Below are positions 17,146 through 25,194 of a stretch of 43,824 bases of DNA, in pieces. Location: contig JAIEPF010000005.1 of the NCBI GenBank assembly GCA_019749945.1, positions 1 to 43,824 of the forward strand, in the 5' to 3' direction. The stretch is from Burkholderiales bacterium. GTDB lineage: Bacteria > Pseudomonadota > Gammaproteobacteria > Burkholderiales > SG8-41. Below the pieces are notes generated by a model. That model ran no database searches. It saw only the letters and a list, made by a program, of their open reading frames with translations, and was not told the origin of the DNA. The position numbers were made by a program, and so were the translations under genes. The number at the start of each line of letters is the position of its first letter. Within the stretch, counting starts at the first letter, position 1.

Positions 17146-18678
17146 CTAGAAGCTGGTTGGCCACGACGCCAGCAAATGGCGTCCCACACCCTTGCTGTGT
17201 CGCAATTGATGCACGTCGAGCATGCGGATCAGGTAATCGCGCGTCTGTTCCGGCCGGATCACGTCCTGCACCGCATAGATCGAGGCGATGTCGTAAACCG
17301 AATTGTCTTTCTGCATGAGCTGCCGCTGTTCTTCAAAGCCCGGGTCGCCGGGCCTGAGCCCGGCCACAACCGTTACCGCATAGTTCGGATCCATGAAGCT
17401 GATTTCTGCGGTGGGCCAGGCCAGGAATTCGTCCGAGTTCCGTCCGCCGCCCATGTTGATGTAGGCTTGGCCGTAGGTCTTGCGCACCAGCACCGTGAGT
17501 TTGGGCACGGTCACCAGCGCCAGCGCGTTCATGAAATTCATGATCTTTCCCGGAGCGCGCCTGCGTTCGGCCTCGACGCCGATCGAGAAGCCCGGGGTAT
17601 CCACGAAAAACAGCAGCGGGATATTGTAGGAATCGCAGAGCACGAGGAAACTGACGATTTTGTCGCAGGCATCGGTATCGAGGGCGCCGCCCTTGAACAG
17701 CGGATTGTTGGCGATCACGCCCACGGTTTTCCCCCCGAGCCGCGCCAAGGCCGTGACGGCGGTTTTGCCGAAGCGTGCTTTGAGTTCGAACCAGCTGTCC
17801 CGGTCCACGATGCACTGCAGGACCTTGCGCATGTCGTAGACCTGGGTGCGCGACTCCGGCAGCAGTTTGAGAATTTCCGCGCTGCGCCCGTCCGGGCCGG
17901 CGGGCACCGGCGCGACCGGAGGCGCTTCGCTGCTGTTCGCCGGCAGGTAGGAGAGGAAAGTCTTGACCGCTTCCAGCGCCTGTTCGTCGGTGTCGACCAC
18001 CTGATCGGCGAAGCCGGTGATCTCGGCGTGTACACGCCAGCCGCCGAGTTCCTCGGCCTCGACCGTCTGGTTCATCGCCAGCGACGCCAGCAGCGAACTC
18101 GACACGGCGATGATCGCACCCTTGCGCATTACATTAAAATCGGCGAGCACGCAGTACCAGGTTGAGGAGCCGTAGCACAGTCCCAGCGCCGCCGATACCC
18201 ACGGACTTTCGCGCTGGCGCAGGTATTGCTGCGGGTCCTGGCCGAGGAGGGTTCCCATGCCGCGCGCACCCATGTTGTCCGGCAGCCGGGCGCCCGACGA
18301 CTCCCCCAGCATGATTAGCGGGATGCCGCGGCCCGCCGCGGTGCGCTTCATGTGGCCGATCTTTTTCATGTTGACCGCCGCGCTGGAGGCGCCCATCACG
18401 GTGAAGTCATTCGCGACCACGGCGGATTCACGGCCGCGGATTTTGCCGAAACCGGTGATCTTGCCGTCAGCCGGCGAACGCGCCGCATCCTCAGCCAAGA
18501 TGGAAGTGGCCAGCAGGCCGGATTCCACAAAGGTGCCGGGGTCGAAGAGGCGGTCAATACGTTCGCGCGCATTGAGAATGCCGGCGGCGCGTCGCCGGGC
18601 GAGTTTCTCTTCACCGCCCATGGACAGCGCCTGCCGGCGCCGTTGCTCCAGATCGTTCAGCAAATCATCAAATGACAT
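17146..18678 (-). CDS. Acyl-CoA carboxylase carboxyltransferase (beta) subunit, copy 1
   Basis: This 510-residue subunit begins 'MSFDDLLNDLEQRRRQAL', with the usual N-terminal helix and 'NARERIDRLFDPGTFVE'. Oxyanion motifs are 'MLGESSGARLPDN' in the N-domain and 'FFVDTPGFSIGVEAE' in the C-domain, with 'VRKTYGQAYINMGG' near the acyl-CoA site. Family: methylcrotonyl/propionyl/geranyl-CoA carboxylase beta subunits and biotin-dependent decarboxylase alpha subunits. No biotin carboxylase, biotinyl domain or BirA-type partner is in the window. It starts 24 bases after the CoA-transferase gene and ends 20 bases before the aconitase start. Two unlike carboxyltransferases in one transcript could form a heteromer or act on two successive intermediates; neither is shown by sequence. 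Confidence 0.88.
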   Translation of the reverse strand: MSFDDLLNDLEQRRRQALSMGGEEKLARRRAAGILNARERIDRLFDPGTFVESGLLATSILAEDAARSPADGKITGFGKIRGRESAVVANDFTVMGASSAAVNMKKIGHMKRTAAGRGIPLIMLGESSGARLPDNMGARGMGTLLGQDPQQYLRQRESPWVSAALGLCYGSSTWYCVLADFNVMRKGAIIAVSSSLLASLAMNQTVEAEELGGWRVHAEITGFADQVVDTDEQALEAVKTFLSYLPANSSEAPPVAPVPAGPDGRSAEILKLLPESRTQVYDMRKVLQCIVDRDSWFELKARFGKTAVTALARLGGKTVGVIANNPLFKGGALDTDACDKIVSFLVLCDSYNIPLLFFVDTPGFSIGVEAERRRAPGKIMNFMNALALVTVPKLTVLVRKTYGQAYINMGGGRNSDEFLAWPTAEISFMDPNYAVTVVAGLRPGDPGFEEQRQLMQKDNSVYDIASIYAVQDVIRPEQTRDYLIRMLDVHQLRHSKGVGRHLLASWPTSF

Positions 18679-18702
18679 GCGGCGCCCCGTTTATCCGGAA
18701 AT

Positions 18703-19929
18703 TCAGATGCCTGCAGTGCGCCGGTCGCAGGCGATGACGCCCCTGGCTTCCAGCGCATTGATTTCGTCATCGCTCAGTCCGGATATTTCGCGCAGCACAT
18801 CGCGCGTATCCTGGCCGATACGCCGGCCGGCGTGGCGGATTTTTCCCGGATTCACGGACAGCCGCGGCACGACCGCGGGCATGGTGACGCTGCCCAATTC
18901 ATCGCTGGGAACTTTTTCCAGCATGCCGCGGGCCGCGTAATGCGGATCATTAAAAATGTCCTCCACGGTGTAGATCCGGGCGGCCGGCACATTCGCGGCA
19001 TGCAACCGCTCCTCAAGCGCTGCGCAATCGTGCTGCACAGTCCATGCGGAGATGATGGCGTCCAGCGCATTCTCGTTTCCGGCGCGGTCGATTGCCGCCG
19101 CATACAGCGGATCTTTGGCGAGTTCCGGGCGGCCTATGGCGGAAGCCACGCGCCGGAATACGGCGTCGCTGGCCGCGGTAATGTGGATGTACTGCCCGTC
19201 GCGGGTGGGGTATTGATTGTTGGGGGCGACGCCCGGCAGTCTCGCCCCGGCGCGCATTGCGATGGCCTGGAGTTTTTCGTAAGCCGGGATGTGCGGTTCC
19301 ATGAAACTAAACGCGCCTTCATAAAGCGCGGCGTCGATGACCTGCCCCTTGCCGGTTTTATGGCGGACTTCCAGCGCGAACATCGCGCCCAGCGCGGCGT
19401 AGAGGCCGGTGATGTAATCGGTCAGCGAACTGGCGGTGCGGCTGGGCGGACGGTCTGGATCGCCGGTCAGATTTCTCAGCCCGCTCACCGCTTCACAGAT
19501 GGCGCCGTATCCCGGCCGCTCGCGGTACGGACCGGATTGTCCGTAGCCGCTGATGCGCACCAGGATCAGGCCGGGGTTGAGGCTGGCCAGCGAGTCGTAG
19601 CCGAGGCCCCACTCTTCCAGCGCGCCCGGGCGGAAATTCTCGACCAGGAAATCCGATCTGGCCGCGAGTTTGCGCACGATTTCGCGGCCCTCTTCGACGC
19701 GCAGATTGACACTGATCAGCCGCTTGCCGCGAAAAATGCTCGCCGCGTAAAGAGACGTCCCCTGATAGTGCCTGCCCATGGAGCGCACCGGGTCACCGTC
19801 GGCGGGTTCGATCTTGATGACTTCCGCGCCGAAATCGGCGAACAGACGGCCGCAAAAAGGTCCGGCAACCGTGGATCCGAGTTCAAGCACGCGATAACCG
19901 CTGAGTGGTGGTGTGCCGGCCAAGGTCAT
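18703..19929 (-). CDS. Class III (CaiB/BaiF) CoA-transferase
   Basis: The 408-residue product has the N-terminal Rossmann-like 'VLELGSTVAGPFCGRLFADFGAEVIKIE', which I cite only by its ends (VLELGS...VIKIE, about residues 14-41), then 'NFRPGALEEWGLGYD', 'ISGYGQSGPYRERPGY', and catalytic Asp171 in 'SSLTDYITG' at the formyl-CoA transferase Asp169 position. These enzymes transfer CoA between carboxylic acids such as oxalate, carnitine, itaconate, mesaconate or benzylsuccinate through aspartyl-CoA anhydride chemistry. It begins 7 bases after the GntR regulator ends and heads the enzyme run to the ZIP gene, so it probably activates the pathway's organic acid. Substrate not assignable. Confidence 0.9.
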   Translation of the reverse strand: MTLAGTPPLSGYRVLELGSTVAGPFCGRLFADFGAEVIKIEPADGDPVRSMGRHYQGTSLYAASIFRGKRLISVNLRVEEGREIVRKLAARSDFLVENFRPGALEEWGLGYDSLASLNPGLILVRISGYGQSGPYRERPGYGAICEAVSGLRNLTGDPDRPPSRTASSLTDYITGLYAALGAMFALEVRHKTGKGQVIDAALYEGAFSFMEPHIPAYEKLQAIAMRAGARLPGVAPNNQYPTRDGQYIHITAASDAVFRRVASAIGRPELAKDPLYAAAIDRAGNENALDAIISAWTVQHDCAALEERLHAANVPAARIYTVEDIFNDPHYAARGMLEKVPSDELGSVTMPAVVPRLSVNPGKIRHAGRRIGQDTRDVLREISGLSDDEINALEARGVIACDRRTAGI

Positions 19930-19936
19930 TCAACCT

Positions 19937-20623
19937 TTAAAGAATGAAGCTTTGATAACGTTCCAGGAACTCGCGCGAGGAGCGGATGTTTCCGCGCTTG
20001 AGTTTCTCGGCGAGCGCCGCGTCGCCCTTGCGCATCGCGGCGAGCACCGCGCGGTGCTGTTTCAGGCCTTCGGCGGCGCGGCCGGGGAGGATAATGATGC
20101 GACGCATGATTTCGCGTGTTTTGTCGTTGATGCTGTCAAGCATTTCCGCGAGCACGGGGTTGCGCGCCGCCTCGGTCGTGCGTCGCCTCACCAGCTCCAG
20201 CTTGCCGATGTATTCCTCGAACTCCCCGTTCCTGACATGCCGCTCCATATCGCGGCCGAACTGGACGACCAGGTCCTGCCATGATTCCGGTTTCGAATTC
20301 TGCACTGCGAGCCGTACGCACAGGCCTTCGAGAATTTCACGGACTTCGTAGATGGCGAACATCTGCGCCAGGTCCAGCCTGACCACTTCGGCGCCGCGGT
20401 TGGGGATACGCTGGATCAGGCCACGGCTTTCCAGCGCGCCAAAGGCTTCGCGAACGCGGGCCCGGGAGACGTTGAATTCGCCGGCGATGTCGTTTTCCAG
20501 AAGCTTGGCGCCCGGCAGATATTCGTGCTGCGCGATGCGCTCGCGCAGCACTTTTACCAGGTCGGTGACGCTGTTGCGGGGGATGCGCCGGGTTTTCTTT
20601 GCCAGGGTATTCAAGGTGGACAC
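19937..20623 (-). CDS. GntR-family regulator, FCD (FadR-type) subgroup
   Basis: In this 228-residue regulator, a winged helix (about 17-85: 'LENDIAGEFNVSRARVREAF', 'LIQRIPNRGAEV') is followed by an all-helical FCD ligand domain (about 92-215) with 'YEVREILEGLCVRLA' and 'QHRAVLAAMRKGDAALAEKL'. Two of the histidines that usually bind metal in FCD domains appear replaced: the FH position reads 'LVRRRT' and the last reads 'GNIRSS'. It may therefore bind its effector without metal. The start is uncertain: GTG at 20623 has no clear Shine-Dalgarno, and TTG at 20614 is an alternative. It lies inside the leftward series, 80 bases after the atypical lyase and 7 before the CoA-transferase, and most likely controls the divergent region at 22616-22874. 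Confidence 0.88.
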   Translation of the reverse strand: MSTLNTLAKKTRRIPRNSVTDLVKVLRERIAQHEYLPGAKLLENDIAGEFNVSRARVREAFGALESRGLIQRIPNRGAEVVRLDLAQMFAIYEVREILEGLCVRLAVQNSKPESWQDLVVQFGRDMERHVRNGEFEEYIGKLELVRRRTTEAARNPVLAEMLDSINDKTREIMRRIIILPGRAAEGLKQHRAVLAAMRKGDAALAEKLKRGNIRSSREFLERYQSFIL

Positions 20624-20703
20624 TCAATAATGCTGTCAACGGGACGGACGCCGCAGATTGCGGTCGCAGCCTTTTCCGGGCCGCGGCCCTCGTCTGGCCG
20701 GTA

Positions 20704-21618
20704 TCAGCGTTTTTTACGAGTTTTTTTGTAGAACGCTTTCTCGACGGTTTCGCGCTCGATACGGTAGTAGTTCTCGAGACCGATCAGGTCCTCGACCTGT
20801 TTGCGTGCGGTCACAAACTCTTTCTCGCTGATACCGGTGTAATCCCCGGTCCTGCGCAGTTCGGTGAGCGCCTTGCGCATGAAGTGGAACTGCACGCCCA
20901 CGGCCAGAATGGCATCAATGCAACCCGCGTAACCCATGTCCTTGAGCTGTGCGAAGGAATACAGCGGACGCCCGTCGCGATTGCCGCGGCTTTGGACGTA
21001 GACCATGGGTAGTTTGCAGGCTTTCGGCGTTTTCCTCGTCTCTTCCGGCGTGCGCGGAAATATCAGACCCATGTCGGCTCCCTGGTCGCGTGCCAGGTTG
21101 ATCCGCTTCACCGCCTCCCCGAAACCTTGCTCGCGGCAGGCGTCAGAGCGCGCGATGATGACAAAATTCTTGTCGATTTCATCGCGCTGCCGGCATGCCA
21201 GCCTGATTTTGTCGCGGAATTCATGGATCGGGATGTTGTGCGCCACATACGAATGATAATGGGCGCGTTTGGGGAACAATTGATCTTCGATGTGGATGCC
21301 GGCAATGCCCGCGCGTATACACTCGCGGACGGTGCGCATGGTATGCAGCGGTTCGCCCCAGCCGGCACCGGCATCCATGACCACGGGGATGTCAACGGAA
21401 TGCGCCATGTTGGCGGCGACGGTGATCTGTTCATTCATCGTGAGCATGGGCTCGCTGATGGTCGTGCTGCCGCCGGTCACGAAGCCCCCGTTGTAGACGC
21501 TCTTGAAACCGACGCTTTGCGCGAGCTTCGCCGATATGGGGTCGTAGGCGGAAGGCAGTTCGAGAAACTCGCCGCGTTTGACCATGGCACGCAGCAATCT
21601 GGTTGCGGATTTTTTCAT
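20704..21618 (-). CDS. Atypical isocitrate-lyase/PEP-mutase superfamily protein
   Basis: This 304-residue TIM-barrel protein has the family layout ('YNGGFVTGGSTT', 'MDAGAGWGEP', 'GIHIEDQLFPKR', 'IARSDA'). Two catalytic hallmarks are missing: the loop that should read K(K/R)CGH reads 'PKRAHYH', without the Cys, and the second acidic residue of the metal motif is Gly. It therefore resembles PEP-mutase, phosphonopyruvate-hydrolase or oxaloacetate-decarboxylase branches more than true lyases. The C-terminus is unusually basic ('FYKKTRKKR'). ATG at 21618 is preceded by AGGACACC. It starts 19 bases after the Bug receptor ends and is presumably co-transcribed with it. The reaction is unknown. Confidence 0.82.
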   Translation of the reverse strand: MKKSATRLLRAMVKRGEFLELPSAYDPISAKLAQSVGFKSVYNGGFVTGGSTTISEPMLTMNEQITVAANMAHSVDIPVVMDAGAGWGEPLHTMRTVRECIRAGIAGIHIEDQLFPKRAHYHSYVAHNIPIHEFRDKIRLACRQRDEIDKNFVIIARSDACREQGFGEAVKRINLARDQGADMGLIFPRTPEETRKTPKACKLPMVYVQSRGNRDGRPLYSFAQLKDMGYAGCIDAILAVGVQFHFMRKALTELRRTGDYTGISEKEFVTARKQVEDLIGLENYYRIERETVEKAFYKKTRKKR

Positions 21619-21637
21619 GGTGTCCTGTTTTTCTGAT

Positions 21638-22615
21638 TTATTGAACCGTGATCCCGGCCTGCTTGATGACCTGCTCCCAGCGCGCCATCTCTTCGTTGAT
21701 CTGTTTCGCAAACTGCTCGGGCGGAATGCCGCCCGGGGAAAACCCGCGGGCGTCGAGGAATTTTTTCATGTCCTCGCGGGTCAGGGCCTTGCTGATTTCG
21801 CTGTGGAGGCGGGAAATGATGGCCGGCGCGGTTTTTGCCGGCGTCATCAGGCCGTACCAAGTGTCGACCTCGAAGCCGGGCAGCGTCTCGGCCACGGTGG
21901 GTATGTTGAGTTCTTTCAGCGCCGGAACACGCTCCCGGCAACTGGTTGCCAGCGCCCGCAGCTTGCCCGACTGGACCAGCGGCATCAGTCCGGGAACGCT
22001 GCTGAACGTGATCATCACATGCCCCCCGGCCAGGTCCGACAGTGATGCGCCGGTGCCTTTGTACTGCACGATCAGGAAGTTGATTTTTGCCATCTGCTTC
22101 AACAGTTCGCCGGACAGGTGCGACGGCTGTCCCGCGCCTGACGCCGACATTACCAGTTGCCCCGGCCTTGCCTTCGCAAGGGCGACCAGCTCCTTGACGT
22201 TTTTCGCGGGCAGGGAAGGATGAACGGCAAGCAGGCTGCAGGCGGTGGCGGTCATGGTCACCGGCGCAAAGTCCCTCAGGGTGTTGAACGGCAGCTTGTA
22301 GAGCCAGGGATTGGTCGTCAGGGCGTTGGTCGTCATCAGCAGGGTGTAGCCGTCCGCGGGTGCTTTTGCCACCACTTCGGAGCCGATGATGCCGTTCGCC
22401 CCGGTTCTGTTTTCGATGACGAACTGCTGGCCCAGGCTTTCGGTCATTCTCTGGGTAAGCGCGCGGGTGACGGTGTCCGTGCCGCCGCCGGCGGCGTAAG
22501 GCACGATGATGCGCACGGCCTTCTCCGGATAAGCCTGCGCCCGTGATTCCGGCAGGCCGATGCCGCCATGAATCATGGCGATGGCTGCGATGGCTGCTGC
22601 TGTTTTCAGGTTCAT
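21638..22615 (-). CDS. Tripartite tricarboxylate transporter receptor (Bug/TctC family)
   Basis: This 325-residue periplasmic binding protein has a signal peptide (MNLKTAAAIAAIAMI..., cleavage probably after Ala-Gln-Ala) followed by the Bug hallmark 'YPEKAVRIIVPYAAGGGTD', the 'ENRTGANGIIGSE' loop, and 'ADGYTLLM'. Such proteins bind carboxylates and deliver them to a TctA/TctB-type permease, or act as orphan sensors. ATG at 22615 has a perfect AGGAG six bases upstream; the longer frame is unsupported. It is the first gene leftward from the AT-rich divergent region and is probably the uptake component of the catabolic series. No tctA or tctB is present. Ligand unknown. Confidence 0.9.
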   Translation of the reverse strand: MNLKTAAAIAAIAMIHGGIGLPESRAQAYPEKAVRIIVPYAAGGGTDTVTRALTQRMTESLGQQFVIENRTGANGIIGSEVVAKAPADGYTLLMTTNALTTNPWLYKLPFNTLRDFAPVTMTATACSLLAVHPSLPAKNVKELVALAKARPGQLVMSASGAGQPSHLSGELLKQMAKINFLIVQYKGTGASLSDLAGGHVMITFSSVPGLMPLVQSGKLRALATSCRERVPALKELNIPTVAETLPGFEVDTWYGLMTPAKTAPAIISRLHSEISKALTREDMKKFLDARGFSPGGIPPEQFAKQINEEMARWEQVIKQAGITVQ

Positions 22616-22874
22616 GATCTCCTCCGTGATGACTTTGGTTCCTGGCCGCAAGTAAACGGGCCGCTTGTCCGCGTGAGTTTGCCGGATCTTGTTGTGTGGT
22701 CCGCCGCCGCGCGGTGCCCCGGCGCAGCTGGTCCAGACCGTGGATTTTGTAAACAAAGAAAATTACAATCCTGTAAACTTTAACAAAATTATCTGCCGGT
22801 GGTAACAAAAATCATCCGGATGCCGCGCACAGGCGCGAGCAGGATGCTCGCGGGGGCTCGACGAGGAGGCATTG
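22616..22874. promoter_or_regulatory. Divergent control region with two palindromes
   Basis: This 259-base intergenic region separates two divergently read Bug genes. It holds the most AT-rich stretch in the neighbourhood (22741-22800). Two perfect inverted repeats are visible: TTTGT-AA-ACAAA (22746-22757) and TTACA-ATCC-TGTAA (22763-22776). TTGT-N2-ACAA-like dyads of this length are typical of GntR-family operators, and a GntR/FCD gene is encoded in the leftward series. Promoters for both directions must lie here, but I cannot fix unambiguous -35/-10 pairs. Confidence 0.5.
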
Positions 22875-23891
22875 ATGAAAGAGCATGGTTTGTGCGGCGC
22901 AATGACAAGCGGCGCCCTGAAGCTCGTGCTGGCGCTGGTGATCCACGGCGCAATCCTTTTTGCGCCCGCTGCAACTGCGCAATGGAAGCCCGACAGAAAG
23001 GTCGAGTTCGTCATCGGCACGGGCGCCGGCGGCGTGCTCGACATCACTGCGCGTCATATCCAGCGCATCTGGAGCAGCACCGGCATCGTCGCCGACCCGG
23101 TCGTGGTGGTAAACAAGCCGGGCGGCGGACAGTCCATCGCGCTCAGCTACCTGAATCAGCAGGCCGGTGACGGTCATTATCTTGCCGTGGTGTCGGGCAT
23201 CATTTTTTCCAACTACCTGACCGGGAAATCGCCGTACGCATACACCGGCTTCACGCCTATCGCCATCCTTTTCAACGAAGCCACGGTGTTTGCAGTAAAT
23301 GCGGCCGCGCCGATACGCAACGCCAATGACCTGATGGCAAGGCTGCGCAAGGATCCCTACGGTCCCAGTTTTGCGGTGGGCAGCACCCTGGGCAGTATTA
23401 CCCATGTGGCGGCGGCACTGGTTGGCAAAACCGCCGGCGCGGATGTCAGGAAAATCAAGGCTGTAGTCTTCAATTCTTCAGGTGAATCGGTGGCGGCGGT
23501 CATGGGCGGGCACGTGGACGTGATGGTCGCCGCAGCGCAGCTTGCGGTGCAGCATGCGCAAACCGGGAAGTTGCGGGTAATTGCCGCCGCATCCGCCCAG
23601 CGGTTACCGGGTATTCTGTCCGAAGTGCCGACGTGGAAGGAGATGGGGGTCGACGCAGTGGTCGCGAACTGGCGCGGCGTGATCGGGCCCCGGGACATGA
23701 AGCCGGAGCAGCTTGCCTACTGGACCCGTGCCCTGGAGCGAACCGTGGACAGTAATGAATGGAAAGCCGAAGCCGCGCGCACCTTCAAGGAAGGTTTATT
23801 CCTGCAGGGTCGTGAAGCGAAAGACTTTCTCGATGCGGACAATGCCAAGACCAAAACGATGCTGACGGAGCTCGGAATGATCGCGCAGTAG
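22875..23891 (+). CDS. Bug/TctC-family periplasmic binding protein, divergent copy
   Basis: The 338-residue product has a signal peptide ending near Ala-Thr-Ala-Gln, then 'KVEFVIGTGAGGVLDITARHI', of which the GTGAGG loop matches the Bug ligand loop. The next landmarks are 'VVNKPGGGQSIALSYL' and 'VFNSSGESVAAVMGGHVDV'. It is more divergent than the other three copies: the usual P-Y-A-P/A-G-G start of the binding loop reads G-T-G-A-G-G. ATG at 22875 follows GAGGAGG with good spacing; the TTG codon just before it is not needed. It is the first gene of the rightward series with an amidohydrolase and a Rieske ferredoxin, so it probably serves the same substrate class. Ligand unknown. Confidence 0.87.
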   Translation: MKEHGLCGAMTSGALKLVLALVIHGAILFAPAATAQWKPDRKVEFVIGTGAGGVLDITARHIQRIWSSTGIVADPVVVVNKPGGGQSIALSYLNQQAGDGHYLAVVSGIIFSNYLTGKSPYAYTGFTPIAILFNEATVFAVNAAAPIRNANDLMARLRKDPYGPSFAVGSTLGSITHVAAALVGKTAGADVRKIKAVVFNSSGESVAAVMGGHVDVMVAAAQLAVQHAQTGKLRVIAAASAQRLPGILSEVPTWKEMGVDAVVANWRGVIGPRDMKPEQLAYWTRALERTVDSNEWKAEAARTFKEGLFLQGREAKDFLDADNAKTKTMLTELGMIAQ

Positions 23892-24000
23892 TAGTACAAG
23901 GAAGTGCAAGGAGAATGCCGGAGCAGACACCGCATCGCGGCAGTTTCGCCGCCAGGCCGGTTTTCTGTCGACGCCGCCCAACTGATTTTGGAGCCATCAA

Positions 24001-25113
24001 ATGGATATCCCGGAAAAACCGCAGACCAGCAGAGATGCCGCGCTCAAGGTGATCGACTGCGACGTGCATCCCTATGTGAAGGATGGAATCAAATCCGTAT
24101 TTCCGTACATGCCCGAGGCATGGAAGCAGCGGTTCATACGCAAGAATGCGCACGTCAGCTCGCATGCGCGGCCGCTCAAATACGAGCATCCGAACGGCAA
24201 CGTGAACCGGGTGGATGCCAGGCCGCCCTGCGGGGGTATTTCAGGCTCCGATCCGCATTATCTGGTCAAGGATCTGCTCGATCAAAACAAGATACAACAC
24301 GCAGTGCTGAACTGCCTGCAGACCGGGTCGCTGTGCAGCACGCTTTCCGGGACCGACGAATCGGTGGTCCTGTGTTCGGCTTTCAACGATTTTCTGGTTG
24401 ATCAATGGCTCACCGTGGACAACCGGCTGAAGTTCGCCATGTCGGTGCCGTCGCAGGATCCGCAGGCCTCGGCGGCGGAAATTCGCCGCCTCGGAAAACA
24501 TCCGCAGATCGTGGCGGTGTCGCTGCCGTTGCTGAATATCCTGATGGGAAACCGCTATTGGTGGCCGATATACGCGGCGGCGCAGGAAATGGATCTGCCG
24601 ATTCTCGTCCACGTCACCGGGCCGGACAGCATTTTCTACGGCCCGCCGATCTCCGCCGGGGGGATTCCGGATTCTTACGTCGAGCGTTATGTCACGCTGT
24701 GTCAAGCGGGAGAATCAAGCGTGAACAGCCTCGTGTTCAGCGGCGTATTCGAGAAGTTTCCGCGTCTGAAGGTTATTTTTGTCGAATACGGTTTTCTCTG
24801 GCTTCTGCCGCTGCTGTGGCGGATGGACCGCACCTGGCGCCAGCTGCGCCACGAAGTGCCGTGGGTAAAAAAATCGCCGGTCGAATATGTGCACAAGCAC
24901 ATACGCTTCAGCACGCAGCCGATTGATGAACCGCGCGAGCCGAAAGACCTCGACAAGCTGATTGAGCTGATGGGGTACGACCAGCTCTGTTTCAGCACGG
25001 ATTACCCGCATTGGGATAACGACATGCCGGGCCAATCCCTGAGGGGGCTGCCGAAGGCGGAGCGGGAGAAAATATTCTGGGACAACGCGTATTCCACTTT
25101 CAGGATGCGCTGA
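24001..25113 (+). CDS. Amidohydrolase-family (ACMSD-like) metal-dependent hydrolase or decarboxylase
   Basis: This 370-residue TIM-barrel protein belongs to the amidohydrolase-2 group. The first strand gives the metal motif D-x-H (Asp21, His23 in 'DCDVHPY'). Later landmarks are 'PILVHVTGPDS' (His), 'VIFVEYGFLWLLPLLWRMD' and the terminal 'FSTDYPHWDND', whose Asp is the usual catalytic residue. Relatives include aminocarboxymuconate-semialdehyde and gamma-resorcylate decarboxylases and lactone hydrolases. No signal peptide is seen, so it is cytoplasmic. It follows the divergent Bug receptor by 109 bases and precedes a Rieske ferredoxin. The substrate cannot be assigned; an aromatic or ring-cleavage product is plausible. 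Confidence 0.85.
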   Translation: MDIPEKPQTSRDAALKVIDCDVHPYVKDGIKSVFPYMPEAWKQRFIRKNAHVSSHARPLKYEHPNGNVNRVDARPPCGGISGSDPHYLVKDLLDQNKIQHAVLNCLQTGSLCSTLSGTDESVVLCSAFNDFLVDQWLTVDNRLKFAMSVPSQDPQASAAEIRRLGKHPQIVAVSLPLLNILMGNRYWWPIYAAAQEMDLPILVHVTGPDSIFYGPPISAGGIPDSYVERYVTLCQAGESSVNSLVFSGVFEKFPRLKVIFVEYGFLWLLPLLWRMDRTWRQLRHEVPWVKKSPVEYVHKHIRFSTQPIDEPREPKDLDKLIELMGYDQLCFSTDYPHWDNDMPGQSLRGLPKAEREKIFWDNAYSTFRMR

Positions 25114-25194
25114 CGCGATGGTTTTCGGGGCAGTGCACATGCTTCATGAAATCTCCGCGAAAGCGGCATCCGGAAAGCAGGGAGTGGTTCAGTC

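Noticed and set aside
20611..20639. TTGACA (minus strand, 20639-20634) as the -35 of a gntR promoter
   Set aside because: It is only 11 bases before the GTG start, so the -10 would fall inside the gene, and no -10-like sequence is there.
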